A DNA stretch of 64,000 nucleotides from Ottelia alismoides (Eukaryota; Streptophyta; Magnoliopsida; Alismatales; Hydrocharitaceae): NCBI GenBank assembly GCA_037367405.1, contig JAZKJV010009784.1, positions 1-64,000 of the forward strand. Reading direction: 5' to 3'. Positions 47,084 through 58,634 of this stretch are shown in pieces (within the stretch, counting starts at the first letter, position 1; every line of letters starts with the position of its first letter). The position numbers and the translations under genes were made by a program. The notes under the pieces are model-generated. The model was not told where the DNA came from and ran no database searches. It was given only the letters and a program-made list of their open reading frames with translations.

Positions 47084-49668
47084 TGTTTGGTGAATGTGAA
47101 ATCCACTTCTTTAATAATTGATAATTGTAGTATAAGAGGTGGAGATCATATCACCAAAAAGCACAAATTTTTAATATTGTGGAGTATTTTTACTTGGTAA
47201 GTGTACCAATGTCGAACATAAGGAGCAATTATTTTTAGTTACATAGTTCTAAATTAATTTAAGTGATGCCACGTTAATCTTTGTGTCAAGAAATAAAGCC
47301 GAAAATAAATTAAAAGAAATGAAATAAAATGCAAACAGAGGAGTCATAAAGATAGTGAAGCGCAAGGTTTGTGATTTTTCTTTAGTTCAGTCCTCAAATA
47401 AAAAAAACTAATAAGTCCTCCATTAAATAATCACAAACCTAAAAAGAAATCAATTCAATGAATATATTCCAATTTACTCAGAATTGTAGGCTAGAATATT
47501 AATTATTGAATAATCATGCAAGTAATGATCCTTAAATAGAAATGACCTCAAAATTTCCTAAATTAATCCACAAATCAAATTAATTTTCATTACGTAACAT
47601 ATCAAGGAATTACTCCGCCTTATTTAAGCCCTTATAGAGATTAATTCCTCAAAAAATAATCAATAATAGTCAATAAGAAATTAATCAAATTAGATCTTCT
47701 CAATGACCCCTACAGACTAAATTAAAGTTTTCTCAAGATAAAGTGGCACGAGAAGGTCAAAATTCAACCAGTATAGATCAAAAGAGATCCCCAAATAATG
47801 TTCAGCTTAAATCATGGTCTGATATGTTCATAAAGCATGTAAGACTGTAGAACACAGAATAAGCTTCAAAATGACATTTTGTGCACTAAAAATGGTGTTC
47901 AAGTGAGAAAAATATGATAAAATAAAGTTTTAGGAACTAAATTATAATAAAAATAAAGAATTTTGTTCTCAAATTGGTCATTGAGGTACATATCTACAAA
48001 TACCAAAACCCGTGTTGGCCTCCTTGTGAATTACCTGGGCGAGCACGTGTGTGGCATGGGCGACTGGAGGCGGTTGATGCGAGTAGAGCAGGCAAATTTC
48101 AACTAAGATACGGTAGAGAGGAGAGGATTAGTGAGGCACGTGTGGGGCGAGGCAGTTGGGAAGTGAAGCGATACGAATTAGGTAGGTGAAGTGGAAGAGG
48201 AGAGGACTGTCGTGACCACAATAGTAGATCGGTGAAGTGGGGGTAGCGACGGCGAGGCGGAGGATGCGACTATGAGATGAGGTGAGAGAGTTGTGAAGAT
48301 GTGAGGAGATCAGGGAAGAAAAGAGAATGGCAAAGAGGAAAGAAAGAGAAGGGGAAGAAGAGGGTCACCTAGAAAAGTGGAGGAGTTAAATGCTCTCTGG
48401 TGATAGCGTCGAGGAGGTGGCAGAGGGCTCCAAAGCTCGGTTCTGCATTGACATAGCAACAACACAAGATAAAGCCCCTCTGGATCTCGCCAAATGGAGC
48501 CTTCACCTATGGCTGGATTCCTATCACGAACCCAATATTTGGCTTACTATGTCTATTGCTATGGGGAAGATGATGGTAGATGGCGATGAGGGTCATGGGG
48601 CAGCACACCTTTGTTAGAGGAGGAGGAGGAGGACCGTAATGGTAGTGTAGGGAGGTAGAGGAGGTTTGCGGCCATAGAGGGAGGGCGTGTAACGACGGAG
48701 GCAGCAGAGCTAGGTAATGGCTGGGTAGATGAAGGTAGAGGAAAGGGATGGCACATGTCATACCTGTGCAAGAAGGGGAAGGGAGGCAGCCCATTCCACG
48801 CGCGTGCCTAGAGTGGGAGAGGAGAGTGGGAGGGGTCATGTCTGGGATACGTAACCTAGAGAGGGAGGAGTGAAGAGAGAGAAGGGAGAGAGAAAAGAAA
48901 GAGAGAAGAGGAAAAGATAAAATATTATATAAAAATAAAGTAATAAAATAAAATAAATAAAAAATGAATAAAAGAGAGGTAACATGTGGGGGCTTCAAGA
49001 GCGACCATGTGTCACTCCCAGAAAATTTAGAAATAAAATTAAAAGAAAAGTCAATAAAAATAGTAGCTGATTTCAAATAAGAAAAGTCTTCAACATAAAA
49101 GTTGACCTTTTAGATGAGATCTACAAGTTTTGTGAAGGATTGAAAATCAAAAGAGGTAATTTGTACAAAAAGTATTTTTGGTTGTACTATATAGATATAT
49201 AAATCCGTATTTTTGTATTTTATGATTTTTTATTTTACTTTGACTGTAATTAGATAATTAATTTTTATACAATATACATATTTAATCTAAATTTTAAGGA
49301 TTTTTGATAGGTTAGAAAACTATAAAATAAAATCAACAAATATAAAATATGTACACAATTCACAATGTCAGATTTTTCTTTTTTCGTCTGATTTTATGAT
49401 TTTTATGACTTTTGGTTCTTAATTCTAAGATATTTAATGAATTGAATGATATAATAGAGAAACAATTAGGTCCAAATAATTTATTTTTGTACATTAAAAA
49501 ATAAACTCAAATTACATCAAAATTACATGTTATTTAATTACATATTTTAACCTAATTTAACATAGTTAATGAATGTTAATAAATAACTTTTAGGTCATTT
49601 AATTAGTAATTAATTAAGGGAATTTTGCTATGATTTACATATAAAATAGATGAATCATATATTCATCA
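47084..49668 (-). mobile_element. Family X Athila-like LTR, third copy (5' LTR)
   Basis: It runs from TGTTTGGTGAATG to ATTCATCA and is alignable with 24732-27291 throughout. Shared are the ACTTGGTAAGTGTA block, the TTCCTCAAAAAATAAT block, the GC-rich middle around 48000-48850 and the GTGTCACTCCC word near 49010. The primer site on its left marks it as the 5' LTR of a minus-strand element. A purine-rich tract on its right, reversed, could be the polypurine tract of yet another element. The 189-codon minus-strand frame at 48507-49076 is low-complexity and not shared with the other X copies. Confidence 0.8.
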
Positions 49669-49690
49669 GCCCCTTGTCTATTGACTCCAT
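49669..49690 (-). promoter_or_regulatory. Possible polypurine tract right of the X LTR
   Basis: Reversed, GGAGTCAATAGACAAGGGGC directly precedes TGATGAATA. If real, this LTR has internal sequence on both sides. Confidence 0.4.
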
Positions 49691-50450
49691 CATATAAGGC
49701 ATTGATCAATATTTCCTATGTGGATGGTCTAATATTCAACCCAACATTACATGCCAGAGTCAAGGTACGTTGAGTATGAGACTTAAAGTTCCCAGTAGTA
49801 TCCTCCATCTGAGCAGATCTTTCCCAATATTTGTCATGGGAACTTTTTGGAGGATGGCATTTCTAGACTTGTCAGGAGACATGAATCAATTGAGGATGGG
49901 TTTAGAAATGCCAATGGCATATTAAATTCATTTCATGCCAGTTTGGGTACGAAAGTGCAGAATGAAATGAATGCATTTAATGTTAAAAATCTAGAGGACA
50001 CTAGGAAACCCACACACTCTTTACAGATGGAGTCTATTCTACCTCCCTCTTATACTAAACATGTGTCCTCCATTCTAAAGTCTGAACATTTTCTCATTTC
50101 TCCTCCATCCATTAAAAATATCAAAAAAAATAAAATCTCAAAAAGACCCAAAAACAAAGAAACGTCATTAAAATTGAAAATGAAAAAGACCTAAAAAATT
50201 GGGACCCTACCTTGAGGGAAGCAATCGCTAAGGAATTGATTCTTGAGCTTCTCTTAATAAAGATCATAGATCACTTTCCCGACCTCAAAAGATTTGTGAA
50301 AAGTAAATTGATGCCTACAAGGTCATGCAATAATAAAATCAGGATTGAAAGACACTTATTGTTTAGGGCCACCTCCTTGGTGATTGGAAGAAAGACCAAG
50401 AGACACATAGTAAAGCAATTTCCCAGAATTGAGTGTGAAATCTGAGGCAC
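49691..50450 (+). pseudogene. Gag C-terminal / linker remnant of a plus-strand element
   Basis: A 115-codon frame (49847-50194) with FRNANGILNSFHASL and a lysine-rich end (NIKKNKISKRPKNKE) leads into a second frame (50212-50445) with ELILELLLIKIIDHFPDLKR and FVKSKLMP. The second is the same linker as the minus-strand one at 45056. A basic, asparagine-rich end before the protease fits a gag nucleocapsid tail. No CCHC knuckle is seen. The left border with the X LTR is not clear. Confidence 0.5.
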
Positions 50451-50770
50451 CACATTCACCCAAGCTCAAATTGACGATGATTCATCAATTAACATCCTCC
50501 CAACCTCCGTGTTTGACAAGCTCAAACTCGGATCAATTAAGAAGTCAAGAGTGATCATTCAGTTGGCTGGTCGATTAATCAAACGACCAAGGGGGGTTAT
50601 TTTAGTAATTATTATTTCTAAAGTGCTCCACTCAGAGTGGATTTTACAGTCATTGATAATGAGCACTGAGGAGAGTTCACACAATCTCTCATTATTTTGG
50701 GGAAGCCATTCTTAGCCTTGGCTAAGGTGATTATAGATTGTGAGACTCGGGCAATTGATTTCCCAGCATT
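50451..50770 (+). pseudogene. Athila-type aspartic protease domain
   Basis: AQIDDDSSINILPTSVFDKL (about 50464-50523) carries the catalytic segment, with DDSS in place of D-(T/S)-G-(A/S). It continues LGSIKKSRVIIQLAGR, LIKRPRGVI and, after two frameshifts, LGKPFLALAKVIIDCETRAI near 50695-50755, the closing ILGxPFL motif. It parallels the protease at 12961-13345. No RT follows: the next 850 bases have stops in all frames and lead straight to the untranslated region. Confidence 0.8.
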
Positions 50771-51745
50771 GGGTAAAAACCAACCTCACATGACCTCTAA
50801 AGACACACGTCAACCCAAGTTAACCCACATATATGCAGGCAACCATGATCATCGAGAGGTAGATGAGTCCCACCTCTCTACTACACCTGAGACATTAACT
50901 TTCGAGCTGATCATTGGTCATGAGATGACTCACACCTTGAGACCACAACATTCATTAGAGTAATTCCTAATTACCAAACACAATTTACCTTATACCGTAA
51001 TGGAGATTTTGTATGTCACCAAACGATGCAAGGTGGCATCGCCTACTACTTGCCTTACCACCACAGTGATAGATTCTATAGAGGACTCACAATAAGAAGC
51101 TATCCTTGAGTTAGACCCACCCTTTTAAGGTTTTACTTACCATTTTATTGATCTGACTCTCATTCCTATACTACCATATCCAATTGACCCCTTGCATACA
51201 TTACCTATGAGGCCTTCAACAAAGGAGACATCCATGACTCAATTGACTCTTTCCCAGAAAGTGAATTCCCCATCTTATAGATGGTTATCTAGTGAGAAGA
51301 AGTCGAGTATTGATTCCTTAAGGTGTTCCCCCGAACCCTTCAAGGAATGTCACTCTCCTCTTCCTCTCAATGCTTTAGGATCTATAATTCCTTCGAGAAA
51401 TCGGAGAAGGAATTTTTAGAGGATTCGTTATCGGGTCTGGATGAGGTGATTTATATGAGTTGGCTTAGTTTGGTAGTTTATAAGCCCTATGTGAGCAAGC
51501 ACTCTTGTATCGACCCTCATTGGACAATTCTCTCACCTCATAATTATTCCTCTGAGAATTATTTCGAAAATGACCCACATGTATATTCCCTACCTCCTTG
51601 TTCACGCTAGAAGGTTTGTTACAAACCTTCTTGATATTTGTATGTTATCAATCTATCTTGTATAGCTTTTCTTCTTTTTTTGTTCCCCCTCTCCTTTGGT
51701 CCGCATCATTCACCCCAGCTCTGTATCGTTTTCATTTTGTGGATT
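50771..51745 (+). mobile_element. Region between protease and module array, no pol
   Basis: Short frames of 75-95 codons (51192-51419, 51323-51610) show no RT, RNase H or integrase motif. In the main element (13340-16622) this place holds 3.3 kb of pol; here it is about 1 kb. Either pol was lost or this family never had it. Confidence 0.6.
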
Positions 51746-52120
51746 TACTTAGAAAGACCAGATCCTAAGTATAGGGGGTCTGTGACACAAGTTACTCCTT
51801 TCTTTTTCAACTTTCTCTGTAAATTCCCCAATCCCATCGATGCCCACACTTACTCAATCTATTATACTTAGGTTGACCAGAGCCTATATATAGGGGACCA
51901 ATGCTAACCATGTATATTCATTCATTTATTCATTCTCCTTTTAACCTCGACTGCCCCATATTTTCTCTATTTCTATATTTAGGTTGACCAGAGCTTAAGT
52001 ATATAGGGGCAAGTCTACTTCTATAATTTTTTTCTTTTCTCCGTCTTACTCTTAACACGAGCTATGTCTCTTCCTCATTTTTTGTGCTATAAAGACATAG
52101 CATACGCTAAGTATGGGGGG
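51746..52120 (+). repeat. Array of four polypurine-tract-like modules
   Basis: Three units begin with an AGGTTGACCAGAGC-like lead (51751, 51870, 51980) and end in AAGTATAGGGGG, ATATATAGGGG and AAGTATATAGGGG. The fourth (about 52091-52120) reads CTAAGTATGGGGGG. Spacing is about 110-115 bases. The last is followed, as in the other elements, by a TATATACTTTACCCATAGTTTG-like segment. Confidence 0.8.
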
Positions 52121-53649
52121 TATATATATTACATATATACTTTACCCATAGTTTGTACTTTCACATATTTTATGTATATAATATTCAATACATACATGAT
52201 GGGTAACCATTGTAAAATTTGTAAAATATGTATTATTAAAATATGTAAAATACATGTAAAATTGTATAATGTGTATAGTTTTCAAAATATGTATAAGTTT
52301 GTGTAAATAATAATCTTCACATAAATTGTTTTAAAATTCTTGTAAATAATATTTATGTTTTAAATTGTTGTAAAATAGGGTGTATAAAAATTTTATCAAA
52401 TAAAAATGTCTTCTCATTCATTTCTAGCATGAAAAAAATACAAATATGCATTCCATTCATATGCATTTCATGCATCTACATTTCATTAGCATATTATGTA
52501 TATGTAAAGTGGAAAGTCAACGGGTTCTGAACTGAGTCATGAGCAAAAATCGAGGGTGGACTTGACCTGACATCAGTCCGCTTAATTTTCAAAGGAATTT
52601 CATTGAATAGTAGGTGTTTAGAAACTTCATGTCGTAGACAATTCTCCAATGTCACAAGGCAATGTCTAGATTTTGACTCTTAATATATAACCCGATCGCC
52701 TCATTCTGAGTAGATTCTTGGATAGGTAACTAATTTTTACTCTACATCGTAAACTTATCTCAACTCAGATGAGGTGTTGGAAGACCTTCACAAGGCAATG
52801 TCTAGATTCTGACTCTTAAAGTCTGACCCAATTGCCTCATTACTCTCGGATAGGTAACTAATCTGTACTCTATACTGTAAACTTAGCTCAACTCAGATGA
52901 GGTGTTGGAAGATCGTGTGTCTTTTTCTTTGGTAGCGTGGACATCTAAAGACTAGAGTAATGGGGAAATAAAGCTTCATATGAGGGACATACCACCAACA
53001 TAATTCTTTCTAGGACCTTAAAAAATGGGCGGAACAAAAGATTGTATATCTGATAGGGCACAAAGGTTCAATGCAAAGCAACCACAATTCCTACCAAAAA
53101 GAAGCCAATTCCAAAAAAGAATATCATTTGACCATAGTGGTCCAAGCTTCATAGAGCCTGCATATCTTGGTGAAGACTTGGCTACACTGGCCAAGCTTCA
53201 TAGGAGAATGACTACACCGATCATCCTCTACTTCTTTTCCCTTCTTCTAGACTTCTCCCTATATTTGTTGTGAACTAGCACATTCTAGAACTTAGAATGA
53301 AATACCTGACTCCCTGAGGATGAATTACTGGAGGAGGAGGTTGCATGGTATTTCAGCATCTTGGATGGGAAGCGTTAACACCCTTCACACATCAAAGCTA
53401 GTTATTCAATGTTCATATGCGATGCTTTAGAAGGGGATTGATCTAAGATGACTTCTAATTCGGGTCTAGATAATGATTTGTACAACTTGGAGACTATGAT
53501 TTTTAAAACCCTAATTCTCATAAGGAGTTCCACCACATTAATAATCCAAAGGTCGAGTAGAGCCCCATTTTCACCTTTTGTTCATGACCTTGGTATGGAA
53601 TCCAATATCATTTCATTTACGCATTCATTTTAGTTGCTCATGGATGAGC
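52121..53649 (+). mobile_element. 3' untranslated region of the gag-protease element
   Basis: The first AT-rich part parallels 650-1450 and 17100-17900 in composition and in words such as TTTTCAAAAT. A tandem duplication at 52652-52915 and a less AT-rich end follow. No coding signal beyond short frames. Confidence 0.6.
52652..52915. repeat. Tandem duplication, unit about 130 bases
   Basis: Two adjacent units both begin CACAAGGCAATGTCTAGATT and contain GATAGGTAACTAAT, GTAAACTTA and end in ACTCAGATGAGGTGTTGGAA. They differ at a modest number of positions and by small indels. Confidence 0.9.
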
Positions 53650-53669
53650 AAGGTTTAAGTATAGATGGT
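53650..53669 (+). promoter_or_regulatory. Polypurine tract of the gag-protease element
   Basis: AAGGTTTAAGTATAGATGGT lies immediately before TGATGAATC and after a GGATGAGC word that recalls GGACAAGC. Confidence 0.7.
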
Positions 53670-54990
53670 TGATGAATCTGTGATCCGTCACTCTAAAAGT
53701 TGAAAATAGAAGTTCGTTCACAATTATTTAGTTGTATTTATCGATTGATATTGTATTATTATCATTCATGCATGTGTAAATATATTCAAATTTTAGCATT
53801 CATAATTGCATAAATAAGAAGCCTTTAAATCTATGTAAATAAATACTTGTATATTCTCATATATTTCCCTATTTTTAATTATTTTTTAATAAATCCAGAT
53901 AAAATCAAATCAAATTTATTGTGTACATATTACTAACCACAATAGAAGAATATATCATAAGAATAATAACTTGTATATATGTCAAATAAACCGATACCTT
54001 AGTTTTAAGACAAAAAGCTGCAAAGTATAATATCTCTTACGAAAGGTCTCCTATGAATCCCTATTCACTTTTCAATTAATCTACATTTAATTACCTACAA
54101 AATAATACCAAATTCAAAAGAATCAAAATTCATATGTGAAAATTGGGTTTCGGGCACTCTTTGTGTATTGTGTATATTGATTGAATTTTAATCTTATTAT
54201 TATATGCACAAAAATTATTATTTTGAATTGATTTTTAGTTTATTTTATTTGATTTATATTTTAATAATTTTTATAGAAATTCAATTCAAAATTTAATTAC
54301 AAATAAAGGAAATAACTATTCTGACTTTGTATATAAGTCTCATTTATTTTATTTCTTTATTCTCTTATTTATTAAGAATACCAAAAATATATTAATGCGT
54401 AAATATTTGTATTATTTTTTAGTCAATGTTATTAAGAATTTTATTTATTTAAAAATCACAATGAAAAATATAAAAAATGAGGTATTCTATGTACTTAGAA
54501 GATCACCAAAAAACACTTTATAGGGAAGACTTCTTTTGATTTTGGTTCCTTCACAAAAGTTATAGATCTCATTGAGATGAAAATTTTTAATAAATATCAC
54601 TTTTTAATTTGACATAGTTTAATTTTTATTTTAAATTTCCTTTGAATTGGTTTTCATATTTTTGTGGGAGTGGCATGTGGCATCTCCTGGAGCATGGTAC
54701 TCCCACTTATTCTTCGTCTTCCTCCATTCTGGGCGGTTGTATGAAGAGCCCTTAATATGTGCCACATGTCTCACTCACGGTCGCTCGATCTTGGCCGATC
54801 AAACGGTTGTGGTTGGTCATCTCCTACCTCTAATCCCTATGGCCAAAGTCACAGCTCCTTTGTCCCCCCCCCCCAACGAGCTCTGCCTCGTCCACCGTCA
54901 CCATGACTCTTTCCTCCGCACCACCTCTCTCTATTTTTTTCTTAACTCCCTCTGCATGTCATGACCACCTCATCACTTGTCGACTCGCTC
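53670..54990 (+). mobile_element. Family X LTR, start only (3' LTR of the gag-protease element)
   Basis: It begins TGATGAATCTGTG. The part at 54540-54700 matches X copies reversed: CCTTCACAAAAGTTATAGATCTC, then GGGAGTGGCATGTGG against GGGAGTGACACATGG. It is about 350 bases longer up to that point than the X LTR at 47084-49668. The GC-rich middle is cut at about 54990-55150. Confidence 0.65.
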
Positions 54991-55216
54991 GGCCCTAACC
55001 ACTATTAAAAAGCCACAGTCTCCCCCTTTGGCACGCATCAGCCACTTCATGAGAGAACTCCAGCACAATGCCCTCCACCTTCTGGTGTTAATATAAGGCC
55101 CTCAAGTCATGTGACAATGACCCGAGTCCTAGGCAAGATCCAGAGGGAGGTCTCTCCTCCTCTATAAAGCGTCTCTTAAACATTGTTGAGGACAAGCGTC
55201 GTCAGCTCTTGAGCGA
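54991..55216 (+). mobile_element. Short stretch ending in a polypurine-tract-like sequence
   Basis: GTTGAGGACAAGCGTCGTC at about 55184 resembles the GGGACAAGC lead of the tract at 27292. It stands just before the LTR start at 55217. It may be the very end of another element's internal region or part of the X LTR. Confidence 0.4.
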
Positions 55217-58200
55217 TGATGAATCTATGATTTCTGATTCTTTATTCTTTTATTTTAGCTTCATCTTTTAGCAGAAACATTTATAAATAAGTGTAAATAT
55301 AATAAATTACCATTAAGTATACCTTTGTTAATGTTCCATAATTATCACATATTTTCCAAAATAAAAGAATAAAGAGAAAAGGAAAAGAAAACCTGGATGT
55401 AATTAAGTAATAAGTACAAACTGGTCAAAACCCTTAAAGAAGGTCAATAATTGGCCTGATCAACAAGGAATAAAGTAGAGAAGATAAGTTCCTATGCTAC
55501 CTATATTTGTAAATTATTATACATAATTATTTAAAATTATATTTTTTGTGCATACTATATTTTTAAATACTTGTACATAGATCTGAAACTAAAAAAAAAA
55601 TAAAATAAAAATGATAAAACATAAAATAAAGCAAAAAAAAAATCAAAACTCTGTTGTACATTTGTCACAATCGTAACTATTGTACACAATACCTACTTGT
55701 TTAATAAATTTTCTTTATTTTGTAAAAATAAAAAAAAATATTTTATATTCCTTAAATTATATTAGAAAAAAATAAAATATAAAACAAAATATTTATTTGT
55801 AAAAATAATTAAATAAAAATACACGTATATAATATATAGGCATATTATTCATGTACATAATACACTACCATGTATGTACTATATATATATTTATAAAAAT
55901 AATTAAAAATTAAAGAAAAATAGTATGAAAAATTACAAACATTTTTTATTTTATTCATTTTTTATTTCTAAACCAGTTTTTATTTTTTATTTAATTATGA
56001 AAATCCATGAAATCTGATTAGTCCACCTCAGAACATTGATTGCAGTCAGCATTTTCCCCCAGCCAGGTCGGGCATGATCATGCTTCGTCAAAGCTCTTTC
56101 TTCCATTTTCATGCCCGACTCCAACATCCATCCACCTTGTGATTCAGACCCGAGATTCTCATTGATACGAGATTCTTGCGGATCCCTATTTTGGTCTAAA
56201 TCGCCGTAGGGTTTCATGCATCCCCTCAATCCTTCCAGCCCCTAGGGCATCCCTATAAATTCTCTTCTCCACCACCCATACTCGCCAGCTCATGCCTCGT
56301 GCCACCACATCCCTTAGCCACCTTCAGGAGAGTGGAAGCTCCTCGAAGAGCCCTTCGAAGCTTGATTAGGTACTCTGTTTGGTCGCAGCTCACTACGTCG
56401 CCGAACTTGCGTCACGTGTGTCCTCCCAAGTTCATCGCAACCCATTTGAGGCTACTACGTCACAATCCACCTCACTTGATGAAGCTCAGACCATCAGATG
56501 CTTCAAGTACCCCTTTCTTTCATCTGCATTGCATCTTTTGCTCCCTTCATTCCAATCTTCGTCATTGCCACTCCGCTTACTCCAACCACCTGGTTGGAGC
56601 CCCATCCTATTCATATACCCGCTCAAATAGATGCTTTGACTCACCCTCCATCTCCTACCGCTACATGACCATCTTCGATCATGCTCATAAGAGTAGGACT
56701 ACACTAGGTTTCCCTCCTCTGCCATCGTCGAAAACCACTCTCCATCCCTCATTGCTTCTCTTCATGTTTGCAAGCAATAATGCGACTGGAGAAAAGCCTC
56801 CTAGTCCCGATTCCCTTTACAGGTACCAGCACGCTCAAGGAGGCATGATCTGAACCTTATTCTAGGTGGCAGAGCAGCTTCAGGTGGAGCACCGTCGATT
56901 AGGCCATCCGACCATCCATTGCTTCGTCCAAGCTACCTGGCTTTCGTAGAGAGACTTCATGACAATGTTGAACCCCCTAGAGACTTCATCTGACCCATGG
57001 ATTACCTTCCATGTTTGGTTGAAGATCGTCTCATCTGCATTCGTCCAGCATCCCCCTTTGTCGTCTGGATATGGAGCTCTAGATTTGATCACGCTTGTCT
57101 GATTGTGCCCAACTCTTAGCCATCTGATAAGAATAGGTCCCTCATCTACACCGCCCGACGGATCAGCCCTGTAGACTGGTGGATTAGACCTGGCATGGCA
57201 TATCTGACCGCACGTCCTCGACATAGTCAGAACCATCAGTCAGCTTTGAAGTTCCTCATAAGGATAGTATAGGCTAGAAACCCTATGTGATTGATACGTA
57301 ACCGCAGCGAAAGGAATATTTCACTTTTTCCCTTGCCTATCAAGTTAATTCCGTTTAGTCAAATAAAAATAATTTTTTGTTAACAAACAATTTTAGTGAA
57401 ACCCCTAGGGTTTTCATTTTTTCATTTCAGTCCACTTAAGTCTCAGTCACGTCCACTCGCACACGTTCTTAGGATATTTGCATTCTTTGCCCTGAACTTG
57501 TTGAATGTTATGGAAGGAAATTATAGTTCTGAGAATTGCATATATACTTTTGTTAATCTTATTCACGTGTTTCATGTGATAATTATGGTGAAATTGCATC
57601 AAGGCCCCTAGAATTTATTTCTCATTATCTACTAAGCCCTAGAATTAAAATAATTGCATATTGGTCCCTAGAAGTTGTTTATAATTACTTGTCTTTTATT
57701 TAGTCCAATAAATAGATAATTAACTTCAAAAATTGCTTAAAATTCCCTATAACTCACGGTTTCATATTTTATTTATGATGATTTTTCTTGTTGATTTTCT
57801 TGCATTTTCAATTATTAAAAATTCAAAAACCACTAAAAAGTGTCATGTTTGCCTTATAAAAATCATAAAAATTCCTAGTTGTATAAGCAAAAAATATAAA
57901 AAAATTAGGGTAGTTGTCTTTTATCATCTTTCAGCTTGGATATCATTTTTGCTCGAAAATACCGTATAAAACCTCCAAAAAGAGCTATAGACTTGAAAAC
58001 TTATAAAATCATATAAAATATTTAAAAAATCAAAAAATTGTGGTTTCAATCCCTAATTGTAGATCTTTATTCATATTTTATCATAAAAAGCACTTCTGAT
58101 AATTTTTAGCTTTTTAATTATTTGACAAATGAAAATACTTTTGGTTCTGTGTTGTTTACTTGTTTTGGCACTGTTCATTTTTTAGAAAATAACAAAAACA

Positions 58201-58611
58201 CTTAAAAATTCCCAAAAATTCAAAAAAACACTATAAAAGATATAAAACCCAAAAATATTCTTACTCTATTTTCTGAATATTTTTGTCATATTTAAAAAAT
58301 ACAATAAGATAGCTTTTGTACATTTTTTCCCTTGTGCATATTTCCCTTATATTGAAAAATTAAAATTAGAAAATTAAAAACCACTGAAAACAATTAAAAT
58401 CACTTGATGTCTGAAATCAACTACTTAGTGTATAATTATGCTCCTTGAGTTCGACCCTAGTCTCTATATGAAAATAAAAGTAGCAAAGCTGCCTGATATG
58501 TTTGTTTGATCTCTTAATGATTTATTTTTCTTGTTGATCGCTTCAGTTGATGTAGGACAATGATAATTTCTTGATTTATCCACCTAATCAACTCGAAAAA
58601 TTGCTTCAACA
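55217..58611 (+). mobile_element. Family A LTR, 5' LTR of a gag-bearing element
   Basis: It begins TGATGAATCTATG and ends GCTTCAACA three bases before a primer-binding site, giving 3395 bases. Parts are an AT-rich start with the AAGGAATAAAGTAGAGAAGA word near 55468, a TATA box at 56253, a GC-rich block at 56000-57300 and an AT-rich tail. The tail holds several TGGTCCCTAGAA-type words. The 184-codon frame at 56299-56853 begins 39 bases after the TATA box but is not kept in other A copies. Confidence 0.8.
56253..56260 (+). promoter_or_regulatory. Family A LTR TATA box
   Basis: CCCTATAAATTCTCTTCTCC is a strong plant TATA context. A perfect 12-base palindrome GCATGATCATGC lies about 170 bases upstream (56072-56083), at the place of the palindromes at 3734-3784. 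Confidence 0.7.
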
Positions 58612-58614
58612 GAA

Positions 58615-58634
58615 TGGTGTTATTGTCGGGAACA
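58615..58634 (+). promoter_or_regulatory. Primer-binding site, Athila type, decayed
   Basis: TGGTGTTATTGTCGGGAACA matches TGGCGCCGTTGTCGGGGAA with transitions at C positions, as expected from methylation-driven decay. It lies three bases after the LTR end. Confidence 0.8.

Noticed and set aside
48507..49076. A 189-codon minus-strand frame with hydrophobic stretches, at first sight a membrane protein.
   Set aside because: It lies wholly inside an X LTR, is built of L, S and P from a pyrimidine-rich tract, and the other X LTRs (24732-27291, 21890-24731) do not keep it.
54860..54875. A run of about ten C considered as an assembly fault or a G-quadruplex.
   Set aside because: A single C run cannot form a G-quadruplex alone, and it sits in a C-rich LTR block. 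Read data would be needed to call a fault.
56299..56853. A 184-codon plus-strand frame beginning 39 bases after an LTR TATA box.
   Set aside because: The other A LTRs have no equivalent frame, a second frame overlaps it, and the composition is that of a GC-rich LTR block. It is kept only as a remark under the LTR.
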